A program made the position numbers and the translations under genes. From positions 1 to 10,595 of the forward strand of contig CAKVLL010000047.1 in NCBI GenBank assembly GCA_934757255.1: a stretch of DNA of 10,595 nt. The letters are read 5' to 3'. How positions within the stretch are numbered: the stretch's first letter is position 1; each line of letters opens with the position of its first letter. Below the pieces are notes generated by a model. It ran no database searches. It was given only the letters and a program-made list of their open reading frames with translations, and was not told the origin of the DNA. Positions 5,026 through 10,595 of the stretch are shown here, in pieces. The DNA is from an uncultured Candidatus Melainabacteria bacterium (GTDB lineage Bacteria; Cyanobacteriota; Vampirovibrionia; Gastranaerophilales; Gastranaerophilaceae).

Positions 5026-5607
5026 ATGAGCGTTTCTGCTATTAATACAATTAATAATTATCAATACAATCCAAGTTTTACCCAAAAGAAGATTGAGCAA
5101 CCATCACAGAAAAATGATGAAAACCCAATTTCACGTAAAGGTGAAGCCGCAAATCTTGTTAAAGCAACCTTTCTCGGAGGTTTGGCTTTAGCAGGAAAAT
5201 TGGTTTGGGAATTAGTCGTTGACGGTGATTTTGAATTTGAAAATGTTGCAAAAAAAGCCGGAGAATTAGTCGATAAAAATAAAAAAGATGCAAGCAAGAA
5301 TAAGAAATTTTTATACAAATTAGGTGCATTTGTTTCATTAATGGCAGCAGGTTTTACAGGTTTTGCATTACTTTATACCGCATATAAAGCACCTAAAATT
5401 GCTTATGAAAGCAAAGTAAATACATTTACAAAATCTAAAGAAATGGATACTTATACTAAATCTAACGAAGCTGAACGTGAACTTTATACGCAGTTAGCTG
5501 ATAAAGCGAGAACATCAACCAAAGAAGAAAAAGAAGATTTAAAAGAGCAGTATGTAAAAATGACAATGGCAAAAAATCAAGTGCCTAGTTTTGTCAAACA
5601 AAAATAA
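5026..5607 (+). CDS. small membrane protein with MSVS...SFTQ N-terminus, paralog 2
   Basis: 193 residues, family not recognised. The N-terminus MSVSAINTINNYQYNPSFTQ carries Phe18 in a context like the FKA motif of its neighbours. ENPISR lies at 32-37, a hydrophobic stretch at about 41-65, a Lys-rich amphipathic section at 66-94, a clear membrane segment at about 96-120 and a charged helical tail. KVNTFTKSKEMDTYT (130-144) matches paralog 1. Its ATG directly follows the TAA of paralog 1 (TAAATG), with AAAGGTG inside the previous gene as ribosome site, so expression is probably coupled. It is longer than paralog 1 mainly because of the section between the hydrophobic stretches. Confidence 0.85.
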   Translation: MSVSAINTINNYQYNPSFTQKKIEQPSQKNDENPISRKGEAANLVKATFLGGLALAGKLVWELVVDGDFEFENVAKKAGELVDKNKKDASKNKKFLYKLGAFVSLMAAGFTGFALLYTAYKAPKIAYESKVNTFTKSKEMDTYTKSNEAERELYTQLADKARTSTKEEKEDLKEQYVKMTMAKNQVPSFVKQK

Positions 5608-5875
5608 TTATTATTTTTTAAAATACACATTTAACTGGCAGTCTGAAATGTGACATCTAGCCTGTAGATTCTATTGAAAAAGTCAAGTCCTTCAATTGTA
5701 AATAACAAAACTTAAAAAAAGCCCAAAAGAAAAGTCAAGAATTTCTATTAGAGCTTTAAATTAGTTTTGTTGTTTGTTACAAATTCGTAATATTTAACCG
5801 AAATATCTCTACGACTCAGGAATAAAATGAATATTAAGAAATGTAAATACGAGTTTTTTGTAAAAGAAAATAGTC
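5608..5875 (+). other. intergenic stretch with weak hairpins only
   Basis: AT-rich. I see no open frame with a ribosome site. Small inverted repeats are present: AAATAAT-T-ATTATTT just past the stop codon (a possible weak terminator), ATCTA/TAGAT (5655-5669) and ATTGAA/TTCAAT (5673-5696). A short direct repeat, GAAAAGTCAAG, occurs once exactly near 5730 and once with an extra A near 5676. None supports a named element. Confidence 0.4.
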
Positions 5876-5881
5876 TATAAT
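5876..5881 (+). promoter_or_regulatory. -10 box placing transcription start at the GGGAA array
   Basis: A perfect TATAAT sits 6 bp before the first GGG of the pentanucleotide array at 5888, the usual distance from -10 to +1. The bases 17 bp upstream (5853-5858, GTTTTT) are a poor -35, so an activator or alternative recognition would be needed. A second possible start lies after TATAAA near 5985, within the leader. Confidence 0.45.
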
Positions 5882-5887
5882 CTAATA

Positions 5888-5950
5888 GGGAAGGGAAGGG
5901 AAGGGAAGGGAAGGGAAGGGAAGGGAAGGGAAGGGAAGGGAAGGGAAGGG
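5888..5950 (+). repeat. perfect (GGGAA)12-GGG tandem array in a 5' leader
   Basis: Sixty-three bases of uninterrupted GGGAA give thirteen G3 runs separated by two A, in an otherwise AT-rich region. The plus strand fits the G3-N1-7 quadruplex pattern several times over, and the mRNA would carry the same strand. Perfect pentamers are prone to polymerase slippage, so copy number may differ between cells or strains. The array lies 70 bp before the start codon at 6020, so a length change would not shift the reading frame but could alter transcription or translation. It is followed by an alternating ACGCGCGC tract (5953-5960). Confidence 0.97.
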
Positions 5951-6019
5951 AGACGCGCGCAATTAAAAAGATGTTTGTGTTTTTATAAATGTATAGGGAA
6001 AAAATTGTAAGGACGTAAA

Positions 6020-7741
6020 ATGAGTGTTTCAACAAACTACAGCTATCAAACACAAATTCCGCAGAATGTAATGTTTAAAGCAGAACAACCTGTTACGGTT
6101 GTTACTAACAAGGCTCAATCAATAAAAAAAGATGAAAAAATAAGCACAGCAGCCAAATACATGATTGGCGCAACGGCCTTAGCAGGAGTTGTAGCTGGGG
6201 GTATAGCTGCAAGAAAAGGCTGCTTTGGAGAAAAGATACAGAAATTTTTTAAAACATCAAGTGAACTAAAAGCAGAAGCCGAAAAGAAGGCTAAAGAAAA
6301 AGCTGAAAAAGAAGCAAAAGAAAAGGCGGAGAGGGCTGCAAAGGAAGCTAAAGAAAGAGTAGTACAAAAAGAAAAAGAAACTAAAACGACTGCTTCTGAC
6401 AGCAATGTTGATTCTACTGCTAATAATACAAAATCCGGTTCAAGTACAAAAAAATCAAAAGGAAGTAATAAAGGCTCATCTACAAATTCTGGTGGTGCAA
6501 CGCATACAGCGTCAAGAAAGAGAACTTCAGTTGAAGGTAATAAAAATTCTTCTTCACACACTACTAATACCACATCAACATCAGAAACAACGCAAAATAT
6601 TACTCAAGACACAAAACCTGCTGTAAAACCTCAAATATCACCTGAATTAGCAGAACAATTAAAAGCTTATGAAGAACAAATTCCTGAATTAGCTGAAGCT
6701 GGTATTAAAGCTGAATATTTTATTAAGGATGGAGAAATTCAAGCTAAATATAGTGTAACAGAAAATATGTGCGAAAATATTTTTGCCGCAATTGAAGAAA
6801 TTGCAAATGGTGACAACTCAATAGCAAATGATGTGAAAGAAAGAATTCTAAAGGAATTAAAAGCTATAATTAGACAAGATTTACAAGCAATAAAAACTAG
6901 TGGCAATCCTGAAACTGCAATAAATGAATTTAAAGGTAGGTTACAAAAACATATTGCTTCAGAAATGCCAGAATCAGTGCAAAAAATACACAATAAATTT
7001 AAAGATTGGCAATTGAATGAACTTCTACAAAATAGAACAATGCAGCAAAGAGAAGAATTAGCGCAAGCTATTTATAACGCACCAATGGAAAGATATGCAG
7101 AAAGGAATGCTAAATCTGCAAAAGAATCTGCAAAAGTATTTGAAGAATTCTTTAGTGCTAAAGAGAATGCTGAAAAAGAAGCACAGAAAATTTTAAAAGG
7201 TATAGAAACTAGTGCGACAGAAGCAAAAGAAGCTCAACGAAAAATTGATATTGCACAAGCAAGTCACAACGCACCATTAGAAAGAGGACTTGCGCATAAA
7301 TCAGCAAATGAATCTATGGAAGTTTTTAGAAAAGCTGGAAATAAGGAATATCAAGTATATTATGATTCTTATGAAAGTGTTTGGAAACAAGCTGTAAAAA
7401 GAAAGCTTACCATGAAAGAAGTCGAAAAAATAATGTCAGAAAAAATTCAAGAATATGTAGAAAAATGTGGAACATTTAGAAAAGTTAATAAAGATGTTGT
7501 TATTTCCGGTGAGCCAAAGAAAATCGTTTATGAAGGTATTCAATACGATATAACCGATAAAGGCGAATTACTTAAAAAAGTTTTTGTTCCGGCAAAAGGT
7601 AAAAATAATGCTATTGTTACTAAATATGAAAACACAAGCGAAGAGGTTTTAGATAATATTCTTTTACAAGAAGTAAGACAAAGACAAAATGCTTATGAAA
7701 GAAGAACTTATGTACAACAACGCCAAAAAGCTTTAGCTTAG
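6020..7741 (+). CDS. membrane-anchored coiled-coil protein with MSVS...MFKA N-terminus
   Basis: 573 residues, family not recognised. Order: polar N-terminus MSVSTNYSYQ with VMFKAE at 17-22; hydrophobic Ala/Gly-rich segment about 43-64; a highly charged Lys/Glu/Ala helix about 80-122 (single helix or coiled coil); a Ser/Thr/Asn/Lys-rich low-complexity linker about 123-200; then a mainly helical region to the end. An internal repeat is visible, LAQAIYNAPMERYAERNAKS (347-366) against IAQASHNAPLERGLAHKSAN (411-430), both continuing to a matching VF. The C-terminus (about 485-573) looks more globular and then Gln/Arg-rich. AAGGA at 6009-6013, 6 bp before the ATG, supports the start. It shares its N-terminal style with the two proteins upstream but not their KEMD region. 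The layout suits a protein anchored at the membrane with a long stalk and a helical domain; which side is unknown. Confidence 0.88.
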   Translation: MSVSTNYSYQTQIPQNVMFKAEQPVTVVTNKAQSIKKDEKISTAAKYMIGATALAGVVAGGIAARKGCFGEKIQKFFKTSSELKAEAEKKAKEKAEKEAKEKAERAAKEAKERVVQKEKETKTTASDSNVDSTANNTKSGSSTKKSKGSNKGSSTNSGGATHTASRKRTSVEGNKNSSSHTTNTTSTSETTQNITQDTKPAVKPQISPELAEQLKAYEEQIPELAEAGIKAEYFIKDGEIQAKYSVTENMCENIFAAIEEIANGDNSIANDVKERILKELKAIIRQDLQAIKTSGNPETAINEFKGRLQKHIASEMPESVQKIHNKFKDWQLNELLQNRTMQQREELAQAIYNAPMERYAERNAKSAKESAKVFEEFFSAKENAEKEAQKILKGIETSATEAKEAQRKIDIAQASHNAPLERGLAHKSANESMEVFRKAGNKEYQVYYDSYESVWKQAVKRKLTMKEVEKIMSEKIQEYVEKCGTFRKVNKDVVISGEPKKIVYEGIQYDITDKGELLKKVFVPAKGKNNAIVTKYENTSEEVLDNILLQEVRQRQNAYERRTYVQQRQKALA

Positions 7742-7764
7742 AAAAATTAAGTTGTAGTCTGTAG

Positions 7765-7795
7765 GTCGTGTTCAACATTTTTCATTGAACACGAC
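7765..7795. repeat. perfect 11-bp hairpin after the 573-residue gene
   Basis: GTCGTGTTCAA (7765-7775) and TTGAACACGAC (7785-7795) pair perfectly around a CATTTTTCA loop. No T run follows on either strand at the usual distance, so it is either an atypical terminator or an mRNA 3'-end stabiliser. It begins 24 bp after the stop codon. Confidence 0.6.
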
Positions 7796-7804
7796 AAATA
7801 TAAA

Positions 7805-7837
7805 AAACACGGTGCGTTCGAAGAGCGCACCATGTTT
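7805..7837 (-). terminator. adhE terminator, probably bidirectional
   Basis: Arms 7805-7816 and 7826-7837 (core GGTGCG/CGCACC) pair at 11 of 12 positions around a 9-nt loop. On the minus strand the stem is followed by a T run (complement of 7802-7807), 22 bp beyond the adhE stop. On the plus strand it is followed by the T-rich GTTGTTATTGTTT, so it probably also stops transcripts from the 573-residue gene. Confidence 0.8.
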
Positions 7838-7859
7838 GTTGTTATTGTTTAAATATTAA

Positions 7860-10517
7860 TTAAACATTACCATAATAAGCATCGATGTAGATTTGTTTGA
7901 TATCAGACATCAATGGGTAAGCTGGGTTAGCACCTGTACATTGGTCATCGAATGCCAATTCAACAAGTTCATCCAAGTTATCCATGAATGTTTTTTCATC
8001 TACGCCGAAGTCTTTAATTGACTTAGGAAGTTCAATTTTGTCCATCAATTCATCAACTGCCTTGATTAACAATTCAACCTTTTCATCATCATTCTTACCG
8101 CCCAATCCTAATTCGTCAGCGATTTGACCATATTTAGCCTTAGCGTTAGGGAATTTGTATTGAGGGAAGATTGCTTGTTTGTGTGGAGCATCAGAAGCAT
8201 TGTATTTGATGATTTGTCTGAATAACAATGCGTTAGCTACACCGTGTGGAACGTGGTACATAGCACCAAGTTTGTGAGCCATAGAGTGGCACAATCCTAA
8301 GAATGAGTTAGCGAATGCCATACCTGCGATTGTTGCAGCGTAGTGCATTTTTTCTCTAGCGATAGGATCATTAGCACCTTCTTTGTATGAACGTTCTAAG
8401 TATCTGAATACTAACTTAGATGCTTCTAAAGCGTTTGAGTTAGTGAAGTTTGTAGCCATACAAGATACATAAGCTTCAAATGCGTGAACTAATGCGTCAA
8501 TACCTGATGCTGAAGTTAAGCCTTTTGGCATACCATCAACGAAGTTAGGGTCAACGATTGCCATATTTGGTGTTAAAGCGTAATCAGCAATAGCGTATTT
8601 TACGTGAGTTTCATCATCAGTAATGATAGCGAATGGAGTAACTTCAGAACCTGTACCTGATGTTGTAGGAATAGCAACCATAGTAGCTTTCTTACCTAAT
8701 TCAGGGATTCTGCAAATTCTCTTTCTGATATCCATAAATCTCATAGCGATATCTTCGAAGTTTGTATCAGGTTGTTCGTACAATAACCACATAATTTTAG
8801 CTGCGTCCATTGGAGAACCGCCACCTAATGAAATGATTACATCAGGTTCAAATGGTTTCATAATAGCCATAGCTTGGTCGATTGTTGACAATGTTGGATC
8901 CGGTTTAACATCAAAGAATACTTCGTGTTCAATACCGATTTCGTCAAGAACGTTAGTAATTGCATTAACAGCACCTGAGTTGAACAAGAATCTGTCAGTT
9001 ACGATAAATGCACGTTTTTTACCTTCTAATTCACGAAGAGCTAAGTCAGTAGCGCCTCTCTTGAAGTAAACTTTAGAAGGAACTTTGAACCATAACATAT
9101 TTTCTCTCCTTTCAGCAACGGTTTTGTAGTTCAATAAGTTTTCTACGCCTACGTTACCTGAAACAGCGTTTCCGCCCCAAGAACCGCAGCCTAGAGTTAG
9201 TGATGGTTCAAGTCTGAAGTTGAACAAGTCACCAATACCACCTTGAGATGATGGAGAGTTGATTAGAACTCTGCAAGTTGGCATTTTTTCGCCAAACAAG
9301 TTGATTCTATCTTTTTTACGTTCGTCTGTGTAAAGAACTGAAGTGTGACCAGCACCACCTTTGCTTACTAAGTGGTAAGCTTTTTCTACAGCATCTTCAA
9401 AATCGCTTGCTTTATATAGAGTTAGAACAGGTGATAATTTTTCTCTTGAGAATGGATCTTCCCAATCAACTTCAGGTCTTTCAACCAACAAGATTTTAGC
9501 ATCTTCCGGAACTTCGTTGCCAAAACCTGCTAATTCAGCGATTCTGTGAGGTTTTTGACCAACTACGTCAGGGTGAGCAGTTCCTCTTTTTGGATCGATA
9601 AGAGGAAGGTCTACTAATTTTTGTTGTTGGTTATCATTTACAAGGTAAGCACCTCTGTAAATGAATTCTTTTTTAACTTCTTCATAAATGCTATCAACAA
9701 CTACAACTGATTGTTCAGAAGCACAAATCATACCGTTGTCGAAAGATTTTGACATAAGGATTGAAGAAACAGCCATTTTGATATCAGCAGTTTCATCAAT
9801 AACAGCAGGAGTGTTACCAGGACCAACACCTAAAGCAGGGTTGCCTGATGAGTATGCAGCTTTAACCATGCCAGGGCCACCTGTAGCCAAGATACAATCA
9901 ATGTTAGGGTGTTTCATCAATGCGCTTGAAAGTTCAATTGATGGAACATCAATCCAACCGATAATATCTTCTGGAGCACCAGCTTTAACAGCAGCGTCCA
10001 AAACGATTTTAGCAGCTGCGATTGTAGATTTTTTAGCTCTTGGGTGTGGTGAGAAGATGATACCGTTTCTAGTCTTTAATGAAATTAAAGATTTGAAAAT
10101 AGCAGTTGAAGTTGGGTTTGTAGTAGGAACGATACCTGCTAAAACGCCTAAAGGTTCTGCAACTACTTTTGTACCGTTGATTTTGTCTTCTTTAATGATA
10201 CCGCAAGTTTTAGCGTGTTTATGTTTGTTATAAATATATTCAGAAGCAAAGTGGTTTTTGATAATCTTATCTTCTAAAATACCCATGCCGGTTTCTTCAA
10301 CAGCCATTCTTGCAAGAGGGATACGAGCCTTGTCTGCTGCAGTAGCTGCTGCTTTGAATATAGCGTCAACTTTTTCTTGTGAGAAAGTTGCGAAAATTCT
10401 TTGAGCTTTGTGAACTCTAGAAATTAAGCTTTCTAATTGGTCAAGTGTTTCAACAACATTTGATGCTTCCAAGCTTTTTTCCAAAGATTCAACGTTCTTT
10501 TTAGTCTTAGTTGTCAT
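7860..10517 (-). CDS. adhE: bifunctional acetaldehyde/alcohol dehydrogenase
   Basis: AdhE reduces acetyl-CoA to acetaldehyde and then to ethanol, oxidising two NADH; in other bacteria it assembles into spirosome filaments in the cytoplasm. From the ATG at 10517 the product is 885 residues (E. coli AdhE has 891). Residues about 1-465 are the CoA-acylating aldehyde dehydrogenase domain with catalytic Cys265 in GMICASEQ. Residues about 480-885 are the iron-dependent alcohol dehydrogenase with the nucleotide loop GGGSPMD (565-571) and iron ligands Asp674, His678, His744 and His758, each offset by 21 from the E. coli residues. AAGGAGA at 10524-10530, 6 bp upstream, fixes this start; the open frame extends 15 codons further to 10562, but that extension lacks a ribosome site and crosses the promoter. 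It appears intact and single-gene, with its own promoter and terminator. Confidence 0.98.
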   Translation of the reverse strand: MTTKTKKNVESLEKSLEASNVVETLDQLESLISRVHKAQRIFATFSQEKVDAIFKAAATAADKARIPLARMAVEETGMGILEDKIIKNHFASEYIYNKHKHAKTCGIIKEDKINGTKVVAEPLGVLAGIVPTTNPTSTAIFKSLISLKTRNGIIFSPHPRAKKSTIAAAKIVLDAAVKAGAPEDIIGWIDVPSIELSSALMKHPNIDCILATGGPGMVKAAYSSGNPALGVGPGNTPAVIDETADIKMAVSSILMSKSFDNGMICASEQSVVVVDSIYEEVKKEFIYRGAYLVNDNQQQKLVDLPLIDPKRGTAHPDVVGQKPHRIAELAGFGNEVPEDAKILLVERPEVDWEDPFSREKLSPVLTLYKASDFEDAVEKAYHLVSKGGAGHTSVLYTDERKKDRINLFGEKMPTCRVLINSPSSQGGIGDLFNFRLEPSLTLGCGSWGGNAVSGNVGVENLLNYKTVAERRENMLWFKVPSKVYFKRGATDLALRELEGKKRAFIVTDRFLFNSGAVNAITNVLDEIGIEHEVFFDVKPDPTLSTIDQAMAIMKPFEPDVIISLGGGSPMDAAKIMWLLYEQPDTNFEDIAMRFMDIRKRICRIPELGKKATMVAIPTTSGTGSEVTPFAIITDDETHVKYAIADYALTPNMAIVDPNFVDGMPKGLTSASGIDALVHAFEAYVSCMATNFTNSNALEASKLVFRYLERSYKEGANDPIAREKMHYAATIAGMAFANSFLGLCHSMAHKLGAMYHVPHGVANALLFRQIIKYNASDAPHKQAIFPQYKFPNAKAKYGQIADELGLGGKNDDEKVELLIKAVDELMDKIELPKSIKDFGVDEKTFMDNLDELVELAFDDQCTGANPAYPLMSDIKQIYIDAYYGNV

Positions 10518-10552
10518 TTTGAATCTCCTTTTTTTAGTACGGCTATAACAAT

Positions 10553-10581
10553 ATTGCAACACAAATTAAAATTATTGTCAA
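10553..10581 (-). promoter_or_regulatory. adhE: adhE promoter
   Basis: A perfect -35, TTGACA (10581-10576), is followed 17 bp on by TGCAAT (10558-10553), a 4-of-6 match to the -10. TATAGC (10547-10542) is a second -10 possibility. The palindrome CAATATTG (10550-10557) overlaps this area. adhE is a common target of the NADH-responsive repressor Rex, but I do not see a convincing Rex site. Confidence 0.5.
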
Positions 10582-10595
10582 CGCAAGTCAACATG

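Noticed and set aside
5888..5950. CRISPR array
   Set aside because: The units are 5 bp with no spacers; it is a simple microsatellite.
5748..6053. Minus-strand open frame encoding a Pro-Phe-Pro-Ser-Leu repeat
   Set aside because: It is only a translation of the GGGAA array on the opposite strand, with no ribosome site, and it overlaps the promoter and start of the real plus-strand gene.
9688..10233. Long plus-strand open frames inside adhE (also 8623-9069)
   Set aside because: They are antisense to a well-supported gene with conserved catalytic residues, with no ribosome site and no recognisable protein features.
10518..10562. Upstream ATG adding 15 codons to AdhE
   Set aside because: The strong AAGGAGA 6 bp before the ATG at 10517 and the promoter inside the extension favour the shorter protein.
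10542..10570. Rex operator before adhE
   Set aside because: Only an 8-bp CAATATTG palindrome is clear; the TTGTGA/TCACAA-type arms expected of Rex are not present.

Overview
The window is AT-rich and looks like a chromosomal segment of a fermentative anaerobic bacterium. Housekeeping genes (infC, a tRNA-Phe, adhE) are mixed with small membrane proteins I do not recognise. Three of these begin MS[IV][ST] and carry an early Phe in a Phe-Lys-Ala-like context before a hydrophobic segment. From memory this style of protein, in a low-GC genome with AdhE, fits gut Melainabacteria/Vampirovibrionia (Gastranaerophilales). That placement is an inference and has not been tested by any search.

Layout. 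Bases 1-104 hold the first 34 codons of an unknown minus-strand gene. A 289-bp intergenic stretch with a perfect 7+7 bp palindrome separates it from a minus-strand histidine kinase (394-2043). Divergent from the kinase, across 106 bp, is a 349-residue protein (2150-3199) that appears to be four GntR-type winged-helix domains in a row with no effector domain. Its promoter overlaps a perfect 8+8 bp inverted repeat that could be an autoregulatory operator. Its stop codon overlaps the promoter of infC (3261-3809), which very probably starts at a non-AUG codon and ends in a clear intrinsic terminator.

Bases 3850-4560 hold a tRNA-Phe(GAA) gene at 4050-4122 inside an unusual nest of repeats. A 30-31 bp copy of its leader and 5' end lies about 90 bp upstream. 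A 14-nt perfect complement of its D arm sits in its leader. An inverted copy of its T arm/acceptor end follows it, and a second copy of its 3' flank lies about 130 bp downstream. Several further hairpins of unknown role lie between there and the next genes.

Bases 4561-5607 hold two abutting (TAA-ATG) paralogous small membrane proteins. After 412 bp comes a third protein with the same kind of N-terminus (6020-7741, 573 residues: membrane segment, charged helix, Ser/Thr/Asn-rich linker, helical C-terminal part with an internal repeat). Its probable transcript begins exactly at a perfect 63-bp GGGAA pentanucleotide array that could form G-quadruplexes and could vary in length. A hairpin and a bidirectional terminator then separate it from adhE on the minus strand (7860-10517), a full-length bifunctional aldehyde/alcohol dehydrogenase with all key residues present and its promoter at the window edge.

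How it fits together: adhE regenerates NAD+ during fermentation. infC and tRNA-Phe serve translation. The kinase and the multi-winged-helix protein are regulators whose targets are not visible, apart from a possible self-operator. The three membrane proteins probably belong to one lineage-specific family or sorting class. The most unusual items are the four-domain winged-helix regulator, the GGGAA leader array, the tRNA-Phe repeat nest and the shared N-terminal motif.
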